Positions 35,350-43,076 of a stretch of DNA of 64,000 nucleotides are shown here, piece by piece. Positions within the stretch are counted from its first letter, which is position 1, and each line of letters opens with the position of its first letter. The DNA comes from Endozoicomonas sp. NE40 (GTDB lineage: Bacteria > Pseudomonadota > Gammaproteobacteria > Pseudomonadales > Endozoicomonadaceae): contig NZ_JBEWTB010000002.1 in the NCBI RefSeq assembly GCF_040549045.1, positions 3,894,501-3,958,500 on the forward strand. Reading direction: 5' to 3'. The translations under genes were made by a program, and so were the position numbers. The notes under the pieces were generated by a model, which worked only from the letters and a program-made list of their open reading frames with translations, made no database searches and was not told the DNA's origin.

Positions 35350-36450
35350 CTATTTTTTGTTTTTCAATTCTTCGTATCTGCGATGCAGGGAATCGGTATC
35401 GATAGCGGTATAAATTTTCCACAATGTACTCAAGTCCCGATGTCCGGTTACACTGGCAACCTCTTCAATTTTGTAGCCAAGCTCAAACAATCGGCTTGCA
35501 CCTTCCCTGCGAAGATCATGGTAACGCAAATCATGAATGTTAAGTTTGTTTCTGCAACGCTGAAAAGCTGCTGAGACCGAGTTGGAGTTATGGGGGAATA
35601 TTCTACAATCCGTTTTTGCTTGCTTGATGACAATGTCCCAAGCAGGGCCGAGTAAGGCAACCGTTTGGTCATTTCCGGCTTTATGTCTAGGGTCTTTACG
35701 ATCCCTGATAACGACTGTTTTTTTGATGTAATCTATATCCTCCCACAAGATGCGGCAAACTTCTCCTACCCTCATGCAGCTGAAAATACTGAATTCAAAA
35801 ATATCTACAAGCGGTATGGTGCTTTGTGGTTTTAACTGCCTTTTCTCCAATGCAGCTCTTATGTCGTAAAGTTCTTTTTCATTCGGGCGTCGGCTCCGGG
35901 CTTTGCTGTGAGCGATCAACCCATGCTTTCTTAAAAAGGGAGTGGCCTCATCTATACAGGCAGCAGTGACCTCTATATTCCATGAAGGCTTTGCCAAAGA
36001 AAGCACTGATCGCAGATATGAAATATCCTGGCTGACGGTAGCTGGCCCTGTCCCTCCTTTTTGGCGAAGCTGGCAGTGGTCAATAATATCTGATGCCTTG
36101 AGAGAATAAATATCTTTTTTAGCCAGATCAGAATTCAGCAAAAGATCAAGAGAGTACTGCTTGGAACGGCCCCACGGTTTCACAGGATAGAGCTCATCAA
36201 TGTATCGTTGAATCAGGCTGGCAACCGTACCCTGTTGCGGAAAATGTTTGCGATGTTGAACTTTCTTGAGGTAATCGGTGTCTTCCAACTCATTAACGCG
36301 CTTTTTACCGTAAGCCTTAGCCTGACTCTTCTTACTGAATGTTTTGGACTCCTGATGTATGATCTGCCCGTTTTTCTTGACTCTGACCATACAGCGGTAT
36401 CGGGTATCACCATTTTTTTTGGTTCTTTTTTCAATGTGATAAAGAGCCAT
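35350..36450 (-). CDS. int: Tyrosine integrase of the dusA-specific element
   Basis: 366 residues. N-terminal arm-binding and SAM-like domains precede the catalytic domain with FSCMRVGEVCRILWED (Arg), RDRKDPRHK (Lys), YHDLRREG (HxxR), TGHRDLSTLWKIY (His and nucleophile Tyr). The catalytic set is complete. The gene lies 195 bases from dusA and reads away from it, the usual position for dusA integrases. Confidence 0.93.
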   Translation of the reverse strand: MALYHIEKRTKKNGDTRYRCMVRVKKNGQIIHQESKTFSKKSQAKAYGKKRVNELEDTDYLKKVQHRKHFPQQGTVASLIQRYIDELYPVKPWGRSKQYSLDLLLNSDLAKKDIYSLKASDIIDHCQLRQKGGTGPATVSQDISYLRSVLSLAKPSWNIEVTAACIDEATPFLRKHGLIAHSKARSRRPNEKELYDIRAALEKRQLKPQSTIPLVDIFEFSIFSCMRVGEVCRILWEDIDYIKKTVVIRDRKDPRHKAGNDQTVALLGPAWDIVIKQAKTDCRIFPHNSNSVSAAFQRCRNKLNIHDLRYHDLRREGASRLFELGYKIEEVASVTGHRDLSTLWKIYTAIDTDSLHRRYEELKNKK

Positions 36451-36504
36451 ATTGCCTCACTGCTTTCTGATTGTATTTATGATCTTAAAGATAGACATTT
36501 TTTC

Positions 36505-36543
36505 GGGTCCCCACAGAAAAATGGGGACCCGCTGTGGGGACCC
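36505..36543. repeat. Candidate integrase arm sites, right end
   Basis: TGGGGACC occurs at 36522 and 36535 and inverted at 36506-36513. The first two form a perfect 10-bp stem (CGGGTCCCCA / TGGGGACCCG) with an eight-base loop. They share the word with the left end (2412-2432). Confidence 0.55.
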
Positions 36544-36645
36544 GTAGTATGAAAAACGGTGAAAATACGCCTAAAAAGTACAATAAACAGTCATACTATG
36601 GTGCTAAATATGCATTCAATAAATTTTTAACTTGTTGTTATTATT

Positions 36646-37680
36646 ATGAAAAGTAAAAAAGACCTGAATCGTAAGTTTTCAGTCGCTCCGATGATGGACT
36701 GGACCGATCGCCATTGCCGTTATTTCCACCGCCTGCTTTCAGAACATGCGGTTCTGTACACTGAAATGGTGACATCCGGGGCGTTGGTTTATGGTGACCG
36801 GGAGAGGTTTCTGAAGCATTCTGTTGCTGAATACCCCCTGGCTCTGCAGCTGGGTGGGCATGATCCTGATCATCTGGCGCAGTGTGCAAGAATGGCCGAG
36901 TCAGCCGGTTATCAGGAAGTTAACCTGAACGTTGGCTGCCCCAGTGACCGGGTCCAGAATGGTCGAATTGGTGCCTGCCTGATGGCAGAACCTCAGACGG
37001 TGGCTGACGCTGTAAAGGCAATGAAGGATGCTGTTGATATTCCGGTCACAGTTAAACACCGCATCGGGATTAATGGCAGGGACTCTTATGAAGAGCTGGT
37101 GGATTTTGTCGGTACGATTAAAGACGCTGGTTGTGAGACGTTTATTGCCCATGCCCGAATTGCCATTCTCGAAGGGCTGTCTCCTAAAGAAAATCGTGAT
37201 ATCCCACCGCTGAAGCCGGAAGTGGTTTATCAGCTGAAGCGTGACTTTCCTGAACTGGAAATTACCATCAATGGCGGTATTGCCAGCTTCGATCAGATTG
37301 AACAGCACATGCAGCATGTTGATGGTGTGATGCTGGGCCGGGAGGCGTACCATAACCCTTACCTGATGGCAGAAGTGGACAATCGTCTTTATGGCAGCAG
37401 CAAACCATTGCCAGAGCGTCGTGCTCTGATTGAACAGATGGTGCCATATATTGAAGACCAGATGAGTAAAGGTGCTTATCTGAGCCATATTACCCGCCAC
37501 ATGCTCGGGTTGTACCAGGGAGAGCCCGGAGCCAGAAAGTTCAGACGTTATATCAGTGAGAACGCCCACCGGAAGGGGGCTGGGGTTGAGGTGCTTCTGG
37601 CTGCGGTTGACGAAGTGGAAGCCATTCGTGAGCAGGCGAAAGAGCGACAGATTGCACTGGCTGCTGGATCAGCTGTTTGA
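36646..37680 (+). CDS. dusA: tRNA-dihydrouridine synthase A (restored by the element)
   Basis: 344 residues. DusA reduces uridine to dihydrouridine at positions 20/20a of tRNA, with FMN and NADPH. Motifs: FSVAPMMDWTDRHCRYF, LQLGGHDP, NVGCPSDRVQNGRIGACLM (catalytic Cys), KHRIGINGRDSYE, ITINGGI and DGVMLGREAYHNP. The first ~15 codons come from the integrated element and replace the longer original N-terminus left at 2286. No Shine-Dalgarno is visible before the ATG. It converges with the STAS gene by 12 bases. Confidence 0.95.
   Translation: MKSKKDLNRKFSVAPMMDWTDRHCRYFHRLLSEHAVLYTEMVTSGALVYGDRERFLKHSVAEYPLALQLGGHDPDHLAQCARMAESAGYQEVNLNVGCPSDRVQNGRIGACLMAEPQTVADAVKAMKDAVDIPVTVKHRIGINGRDSYEELVDFVGTIKDAGCETFIAHARIAILEGLSPKENRDIPPLKPEVVYQLKRDFPELEITINGGIASFDQIEQHMQHVDGVMLGREAYHNPYLMAEVDNRLYGSSKPLPERRALIEQMVPYIEDQMSKGAYLSHITRHMLGLYQGEPGARKFRRYISENAHRKGAGVEVLLAAVDEVEAIREQAKERQIALAAGSAV
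36691..36708 (+). repeat. attR core in dusA
   Basis: Counterpart of 2364-2381: it encodes MMDWTD with 15 of 18 bases identical. Sequence left of it belongs to the element, sequence right of it to the chromosome. Confidence 0.8.
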
Positions 37681-38208
37681 GTTATCGTCCCCGTTCTTGT
37701 TCTTGTCTTTATCGCGAGATGTCTGACCTTTTTCCAGTTGTCTGACCAGCTCGCTAAAGGCTTTGCGATTGTCTTCATTTAACGACATTAGCACTTTATG
37801 GGCATTCAGAACCCGCTCCTGAGTAGCGGGTTCTGTGCTGCCTTCACAGGGCAGATCGTTCATAGGCAGCTTAACCAGTCCTTCAAATTCCCGGACAAGG
37901 ACAAAGACGGAATCAAACCCCATGCTGAGCAGAACCCGGGTAATATCGTCCTGGGTAGAAATAAGGATGGGGACAAGGTTGAAACGTTTTTTTGCCTGAA
38001 TGGACAGTTTTGCCAGTATGCCAAGGGATGTGCTGTCAATCGTTGAGGTTTCAGACAGGTCTATGATGACCGAACTGAAATCCGGGTCGTTAAACATGTT
38101 GTCCAGAAAACTTTCCAGAGAGGAACACAGGGTTAAGCGAATTTCACCCAGGAATTTCAGCACATAAGTGCCTTCATTTTCTGCAAACTGTATTTTTCCA
38201 GCAGTCAT
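37669..38208 (-). CDS. STAS-domain anti-sigma factor antagonist
   Basis: 179 residues. A SpoIIAA-like STAS domain covers about 1-105, with the phosphorylatable serine in TSTIDSTSLGILAKL. A charged tail (about 140-179: RQLEKGQTSRDKDKNKNGDD) is extra. It starts right at the stop of the response regulator (TGA-ATG contiguous), so the two form a partner-switching pair in which the phosphatase dephosphorylates this protein. Confidence 0.9.
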   Translation of the reverse strand: MTAGKIQFAENEGTYVLKFLGEIRLTLCSSLESFLDNMFNDPDFSSVIIDLSETSTIDSTSLGILAKLSIQAKKRFNLVPILISTQDDITRVLLSMGFDSVFVLVREFEGLVKLPMNDLPCEGSTEPATQERVLNAHKVLMSLNEDNRKAFSELVRQLEKGQTSRDKDKNKNGDDNSNS

Positions 38209-39387
38209 TCAATTTCGAGCCAGTACTAGCAAAGCGATATCATCCGGTGCTTCACGCATGGCGTCAAGCCCGAGCTTTTTGGTGAGGGCAGGTACGGAAT
38301 TGGCACCATCCCTGATCACAGACAACAAATATTGCTCTTTTTCTTCAAGAGAAGACTGAGGGAGTACCTCAAGAATACCGTCGGACAGGATAGTCAAGGT
38401 GAATTGCTCCGGCAAGTCGATGGTCACATCTTCAAAGCGTGCGTCTTCAAACAGACCCACCGGCAGTCCGCGTCCTTCAATTGAATACGTTTTATCCGGT
38501 TCGTGCATAATTGGCAGGGGGTAATGTCCGCCGAAGGCGTAAGTCAGGGTGTGGTTTCTGATATCGACAACGCCGCCAAATACAGCAACATGTTTGCCCA
38601 GTCCGCTGTTCATCAGATTTTTGTTGATATAACTGAGTACGTGGGATGGTTTGACCCGGGCTTTTCCACCGTGTGACTGATATTCCTGTAACAGGTTAAT
38701 GGACATGTGCTTTAGCAGCACTGTGACGAAGGCTGATGATGCACCATGTCCGGAAACATCCGCCAGGTAAAAGGCAAAACAGTGATCGTTCAGGGCAAAG
38801 TAATCAACGAAATCGCCACTCAGGTAGAGAGAAGGGATAATGTGGTGATCGACCCGGTAGCCAGCAAATTCGAGAGGCTTCTGGGGCAGCATACGCATTT
38901 GAACTTCACGGCCAGCTTTCTGGTCTTCCTTCAGCAGTTGCAGATTGCCTTCCAGCGTTCTTATGGCTTCTTCAAGGCTTTCACGATATCGACGGTTTTC
39001 AACCGCCAGCTGGGCATTTTCCAGAGCGCGGTTGATGGCGTATTCCAGTACCTCCAGATCGACGATAGGCTTGATGATGTAATCACTGGCTCCAAGGCGC
39101 AGGGCTTCCACCACGTCGGCCATGACACCAGCGCCGGATACAACGATAAAGGGGAGTTCAGGTGAAATTTCCCTGACATTGCGTAAAACCCCGAGCCCAT
39201 CCATCCGTGGCATACGGAGGTCACAGAGTATCAGGTCGGGCTGGGACTCCTTGTAAACGGCAAGCCCCTGCTCGCCATTTTCAGCCTGCAGAATATTGAA
39301 GCCACTGTCTTCAAGATAAGCAATAATGCTTTCTCTGACGATCGTATCATCATCAATAACAAGGATGGTATTACCAACTCTGCTCAT
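38209..39387 (-). CDS. Response regulator with PP2C-type phosphatase domain
   Basis: 392 residues from ATG 39387; a TTG at 39411 would add eight. The REC domain (1-120) has the acidic pair IDDD, the phospho-acceptor in LILCDLRMPRMDG and the lysine in YIIKPIVDLE. A helical linker leads to a SpoIIE/RsbU-type PP2C domain (about 190-392: SGDFVDYF, YLADVSGHGASSAF, LSDGILEV, APDDIALLVLA). Metal aspartates are present. It likely links an unidentified histidine kinase to the downstream STAS protein, as in RssB/HsbR-like systems. Confidence 0.92.
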   Translation of the reverse strand: MSRVGNTILVIDDDTIVRESIIAYLEDSGFNILQAENGEQGLAVYKESQPDLILCDLRMPRMDGLGVLRNVREISPELPFIVVSGAGVMADVVEALRLGASDYIIKPIVDLEVLEYAINRALENAQLAVENRRYRESLEEAIRTLEGNLQLLKEDQKAGREVQMRMLPQKPLEFAGYRVDHHIIPSLYLSGDFVDYFALNDHCFAFYLADVSGHGASSAFVTVLLKHMSINLLQEYQSHGGKARVKPSHVLSYINKNLMNSGLGKHVAVFGGVVDIRNHTLTYAFGGHYPLPIMHEPDKTYSIEGRGLPVGLFEDARFEDVTIDLPEQFTLTILSDGILEVLPQSSLEEKEQYLLSVIRDGANSVPALTKKLGLDAMREAPDDIALLVLARN

Positions 39388-39659
39388 AGAAATTGCCACA
39401 GCAGTTGACAAAAAGAAGATCGGTCTTGCAAAGTCCTGTGCATAGATTGTTAAACCACCTTTGGAGCACGGCTGTCAGATACATTTGAAACATACTCTCA
39501 ACCTGTGGTGGCTGCAAGCGAATGTGTATGGTTGTGATCTATTATTCTCAGGATTGTGGCAGTACCACTGTTCGGTTTGTTCAGGTCTGGAATATGTATT
39601 GGGTATCAGAAAACCCATGGATCTGATTCTAAAGATCCATGGGGCATAGTGACCGGGCT

Positions 39660-40385
39660 TTAAAAGTCGTCATCAGGTAATTCGCCCGTAATAATATAGT
39701 TACGGCGTTGCAGGTAAGCATCACGAATAAAAGAATAGCGGTCGCCGACAATCAGTTCTTCAGAACTGAGCAGGGCAGCCCGGGTGTTGACGATATCCAG
39801 CCCGTGTACAAACAGGCGGTCACTCTCAGGTTCAACCACCTGTTTCGGGCTGACCAGACTGTCCGGGATAATGCCAACACCAGAACGGACTGTTCTTGGT
39901 CCCAGCAGCGGCACCACAACAAAAGGACCCGATGGAACATCCCAGCGCGCCAGCGTCAGACCGAAATCCTGATAGCGTTTTTCAATCCCAAGAGGGCTGG
40001 CAACGTCCAGCAGCCCCAGCATGCCAATGGTGGAATTAATGCCAAAGCGACCAATGGCAGCCAGGGTGTCGCCCGCTTTCAGTTGCAGCAGGGAGTTGGC
40101 GGCATTACGGATTTCTCCAAGGTTGGAAAAAAAGTTGCTGACCAGCTGTTGAACAGGCTTCGGTGTTATGGTGTCGTAACCTTTTGCCACCGGTTTCAGG
40201 GCATGGGTATCAATCCAATCGTTGAACCCAAACACTGAACGGTTCACATTTTCCCATGGGTCATCGAAAGATACGCCTTTAGCGGCATGGGAGCTGGAGA
40301 TAAATCCAGTCAGGAGTACTGCGGTTAGCAATTGCAGTATTCGTGACAGCATACAACGATTATCAGAACAAGGAATAAAAGTCAC
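39660..40385 (-). CDS. mlaA: MlaA/VacJ phospholipid-transport protein
   Basis: 241 residues from a GTG at 40385 with AGGACAGGAC upstream; the ATG at 40352 (MLSRILQLLTAVLL) would give a cleaner signal peptide. MlaA sits in the outer membrane and hands surplus surface phospholipids to the Mla pathway. Family signatures: DPWENVNRSVFGFNDWID, FFSNLGEIRNAANSLLQ, RFGINSTIGMLGLLDVAS, DFGLTLARWDVPSGPFVVVP. The expected lipobox cysteine is missing (FISSSHAA). Confidence 0.93.
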   Translation of the reverse strand: MTFIPCSDNRCMLSRILQLLTAVLLTGFISSSHAAKGVSFDDPWENVNRSVFGFNDWIDTHALKPVAKGYDTITPKPVQQLVSNFFSNLGEIRNAANSLLQLKAGDTLAAIGRFGINSTIGMLGLLDVASPLGIEKRYQDFGLTLARWDVPSGPFVVVPLLGPRTVRSGVGIIPDSLVSPKQVVEPESDRLFVHGLDIVNTRAALLSSEELIVGDRYSFIRDAYLQRRNYIITGELPDDDF

Positions 40386-40708
40386 AGTCCTGTCCTCATG
40401 TCCTTTTATTTTTCTTAAAGTAGTCCAGGTTGCCTGCCTTGTACCGACTCTTAATCCTTTTAGTGCAGGCTATAACTCTACCAGTATCCCACTAAGTATC
40501 TGGAAAATACAAATATTGTCCAGGAGATGGTTTTCCAGGCTAAATTACAAGTTTTATCGGTTGTTATTTGCTAAAAGTAAGTTGAGAAGCCTGTTGCTGA
40601 ACTCGTTTTCAATTTACGACACCGTTTGCCGAAGAATGAGATAGAGTTCACTGGATGCCTTGATCAGCTTATGACATTATTTATGATTCGCCAGGCACGG
40701 GAGGAATC
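40386..40708. other. Intergenic region, no gene seen
   Basis: 323 bases between divergent mlaA and the flgM-like gene. No convincing ORF or RNA. It should contain both promoters; nothing further is supported. Confidence 0.45.
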
Positions 40709-40900
40709 ATGGAAGATAAAGTCCAGCCAGAGTATAAAGCGACTCAGGTAGTAGAAGTCGGGAGCACAGAAGAGAGAGTCAGGGCTCTCAGAGAAGCGTA
40801 CCTGAATGGCACGCTGGCAGTAGATAGCGCGAAACTTGCACAGAAAATGCTGAGTTTTGAACGCGAACTTGATCGGCAGTATCACAATGACAGCAAATAA
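40709..40900 (+). CDS. FlgM-like anti-sigma-28 factor
   Basis: 63 residues. The C-terminal two thirds match FlgM: ERVRALREAYLNGTLAVDSAKLAQKMLSFE, the helices that bind sigma-28 (FliA). It is shorter than typical FlgM (about 90-100) and lacks part of the disordered N-terminus. AGGAGG-like bases (GGAGGAATC) precede the ATG. No other flagellar gene is nearby. Confidence 0.75.
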   Translation: MEDKVQPEYKATQVVEVGSTEERVRALREAYLNGTLAVDSAKLAQKMLSFERELDRQYHNDSK

Positions 40901-41009
40901 TTGCGATAGTCGTGGTTTATAGCGCAGACAATGTTTGAAACCAGCACAGATTTGGTTACAATACGCAGCAAGCCAGCCGGAACAACAAGTAGCCCGCTGG
41001 CTTTTCTAT

Positions 41010-41086
41010 GCTCCCGTGGCACAGTTGGATAGCGCAGCCGCCTCCTAAGCGGCAGGTCACAGGTTCGAATCCTGTCGGGAGCGCCA
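41010..41086 (+). tRNA. tRNA-Arg (anticodon CCU)
   Basis: 77 bases with an encoded CCA. The acceptor stem is GCTCCCG/CGGGAGC, the anticodon stem GCCGC/GCGGC, the loop CTCCTAA with anticodon CCT, and the T arm contains GGTTCGAATCC. It reads AGG codons. Confidence 0.97.
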
Positions 41087-41129
41087 TATACAGAAAAGGC
41101 TTCAGTTTTGAAGCCTTTTCTGTATATGG
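41084..41129 (+). terminator. Perfect 21-bp hairpin at the tRNA 3' end
   Basis: The tRNA's CCA is the first part of a 21-bp perfect inverted repeat with a four-base loop (GTTT). The core GGCTTCA/TGAAGCC is followed by TTTTCTGTATATGG. It can serve as a terminator for the tRNA. Confidence 0.8.
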
Positions 41130-41455
41130 CTCTGGCTTTTCAGGGTAGACATTTTTATCTGGCAGACTTGTTTATCCTACACTCCTGAGGCAGCTGTGGA
41201 GAACAACAGAATAACTGGTTTAAGTCGTCTAACTCCCGGCACAGCCTGCAAGATCTGACTCATTACAAAACTCTCCATAGATATTGCTGTCACCAGATAA
41301 AATATCAGTCCATTTTTTACAGGTTTTGCTATAGTCAGAATCATCGAAAATAAAAAGCGTTTATTCACGTATATTGTCGATGTTCACATTGCTCTAAATC
41401 CCAGAGCCTTCGGTTACGTTTTGTATTCATCAAGCTCTTGCTTCAGGAGACTGTA
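41087..41455. other. Intergenic region after the tRNA
   Basis: Apart from the hairpin, a weak minus-strand frame (41177-41368) with a hydrophobic middle is not supported. The 3' 70 bases are homologous to 42240-42352 before the second gene copy. Confidence 0.4.
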
Positions 41456-42223
41456 ATGAATCCCAGTTTAAAGTTAACCGATCTGAAGCAGGGAGATATC
41501 CTGATTCAGCACAGACACGATAAAGATCCGACAAAAGAACTCATAACCCATGCAGCTATAGTGGCTACGCACAGTGTGACCGAAAAAGAAATTGTAACTG
41601 ATGCCAGCGGAGCCCGATTCGAATCTAAAACATACACTATCCCCCATATTTTTGAAATGAAAGTACCCACTGGGCATTGTCTGAATACAATCTACGGTGA
41701 AAAGAATAAAATCTGGAGTGTCTATCGCCTGATAATCACAAGCTCAATGGAAAGTAGGGAAGAAACTAAAATATCAAGATTACTTCCTTACAAAGCAGCC
41801 TCAATAGGTTATTTATGGGTCTTTTACAAAAATTATAAGTATAAAGCTGATTATAAAGCTGATTATAAAGTGACGAATTCTGGCACCTACAGCAAATTCT
41901 CCATAGTTTCTGCGTTTCTGGGTTCATCAGAATTTTCAGCCTATGCCCAGGCGTATGCTAATAGTCTATGGAAAAATAACAGAACTCAGCCTCCCCCTGA
42001 CCTGATCAGGATGAGTAATCAATGTTCATGCTCATGCTCATTTTCAGGAGAAATTTGTTCTTATCTGCCAATAGCCCTTTATCAGGCTGCGATGGGGCTT
42101 TCTAAAGCTTTTATCTATATGGCGTTAAACGCTAAACAATCACTCCCACGGGACCTGGCAAGATATCTGACAGTCAATAAGTACTGGAGTCTGGTGGGGA
42201 CAGTATCCGGAAAAAGCGGTTAA
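41456..42223 (+). CDS. Possible papain-like (NlpC/P60- or YiiX-type) protein, copy 1
   Basis: 255 residues from ATG 41456 with AGGAG eight bases upstream. KQGDILIQHRHD...LITHAAIVA resembles the GD-x-hh...H-A-hh start of permuted papain-fold enzymes (YiiX/LRAT type), where the His is catalytic; the Cys could be in EICSYLPIALYQ near residue 202. A middle insertion holds a YKADYKADYK repeat, and a Cys-rich CSCSCS stretch is notable. No signal peptide. A second copy follows. Possibly a host-interaction enzyme in this lineage. Confidence 0.5.
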   Translation: MNPSLKLTDLKQGDILIQHRHDKDPTKELITHAAIVATHSVTEKEIVTDASGARFESKTYTIPHIFEMKVPTGHCLNTIYGEKNKIWSVYRLIITSSMESREETKISRLLPYKAASIGYLWVFYKNYKYKADYKADYKVTNSGTYSKFSIVSAFLGSSEFSAYAQAYANSLWKNNRTQPPPDLIRMSNQCSCSCSFSGEICSYLPIALYQAAMGLSKAFIYMALNAKQSLPRDLARYLTVNKYWSLVGTVSGKSG

Positions 42224-42352
42224 CTGGCCTTTTGGAGGTCTTCGTGTAAATTGTTTGTGTTCACATTGCCCTTAATCCTAAACCTTCGGTTGTAGATAAA
42301 TACAAAAACTTATCATTTTTTATACGTCAGGTACCCGCCTAAGGATATTTAA

Positions 42353-43057
42353 ATGAATCCCAGTTTACATCTAACCGACTTGAGAAAGGGGGATATCCTT
42401 ATCTTGCACAGACAGGATAAAGGACCAACAGAAGAATTAATAACCCATGTAGCTATGGTCGCTGAAAACAGCATTGAGGATGACGCCAGCCACAGATAAA
42501 TTCGTCCTTATATCTTTGAGATGACAGTACCCACTGGACACTGTCTAAACCTTATCTATTCTATGAATAATCAAATCTGGAGTGTCTACCGCCTGATAAT
42601 CAAAAGCCCAATAGAAAATAAGGAAGATACTAAAATGTTAAAATTACTTCCCGGTCAGGCAGCCTCATTGGGTTATGTATGGATCTTTCATAAAGATTAT
42701 CAGTTTATAGGCCATCATAAAGTGGTGAACCCTGGCTCCTACAGCAGGTTTGCCATCGCTTCAGCGTTTCTGGGCTCATCTGACTTTTCAGCAGAGGCTC
42801 AGGCATATGCTCATGGATTGTGGAAAAATAACAGAACCGAGCCTCCTGCTGAACTGAGCAGAACCAGCGGTCTGTTTTCAGGAGCAATTTGTACTTATCT
42901 TCCAATAGCTCTTTATCAAGCCGTTATGGGGCTTTCTAAATCCTTTATCTACATGGCTATAAACGCCAGGCAATCTGTCCCCCGGGATCTCGCAAGATAC
43001 CTGACGATCAATAAGTACTGGAGTCTGGTAGGGACAGTCTCCGGAGAATCCGGTTAA
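42353..43057 (+). pseudogene. Second copy of the papain-like gene, nonsense/deletion mutant
   Basis: From ATG 42353 the product (MNPSLHLTDLRKGDILILHR) tracks copy 1 until DDASHR, then meets TAA at 42497, in a place where about a dozen codons present in copy 1 are missing. The frame continues in register (IRPYIFEMTVPTGHCLN) to 43057, including ICTYLPIALYQ. The tandem duplication covers about 900 bp and includes the leader sequences. The separate frame from 42521 may still be translated but lacks the His region. Confidence 0.8.
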
Positions 43058-43076
43058 CGGACCTCCGGCAGGCCAT

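Larger units (their letters stand above)
2382..36690. mobile_element. dusA-integrated mobilizable defence island (~34.3 kb)
   Basis: The element is bounded by a truncated dusA start on the left and the reconstituted dusA on the right, with a tyrosine integrase (35350-36450) next to the right junction. It carries a MOBP-like relaxase and MobC but no mating-pair or type IV secretion genes, so it looks like an integrative mobilizable element that needs a helper. Cargo: Septu, McrBC, HipBA, RtcB/RtcR with cREC-LRV proteins, a WYL regulator and an ASCH protein. dusA is an established integration site for such elements in Proteobacteria. Two IS insertions lie inside it. Confidence 0.88.

Noticed and set aside
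41177..41368. 63-residue minus-strand frame with a hydrophobic stretch
   Set aside because: No ribosome-binding site and no recognisable family; the AT-rich spacer makes hydrophobic frames likely by chance.
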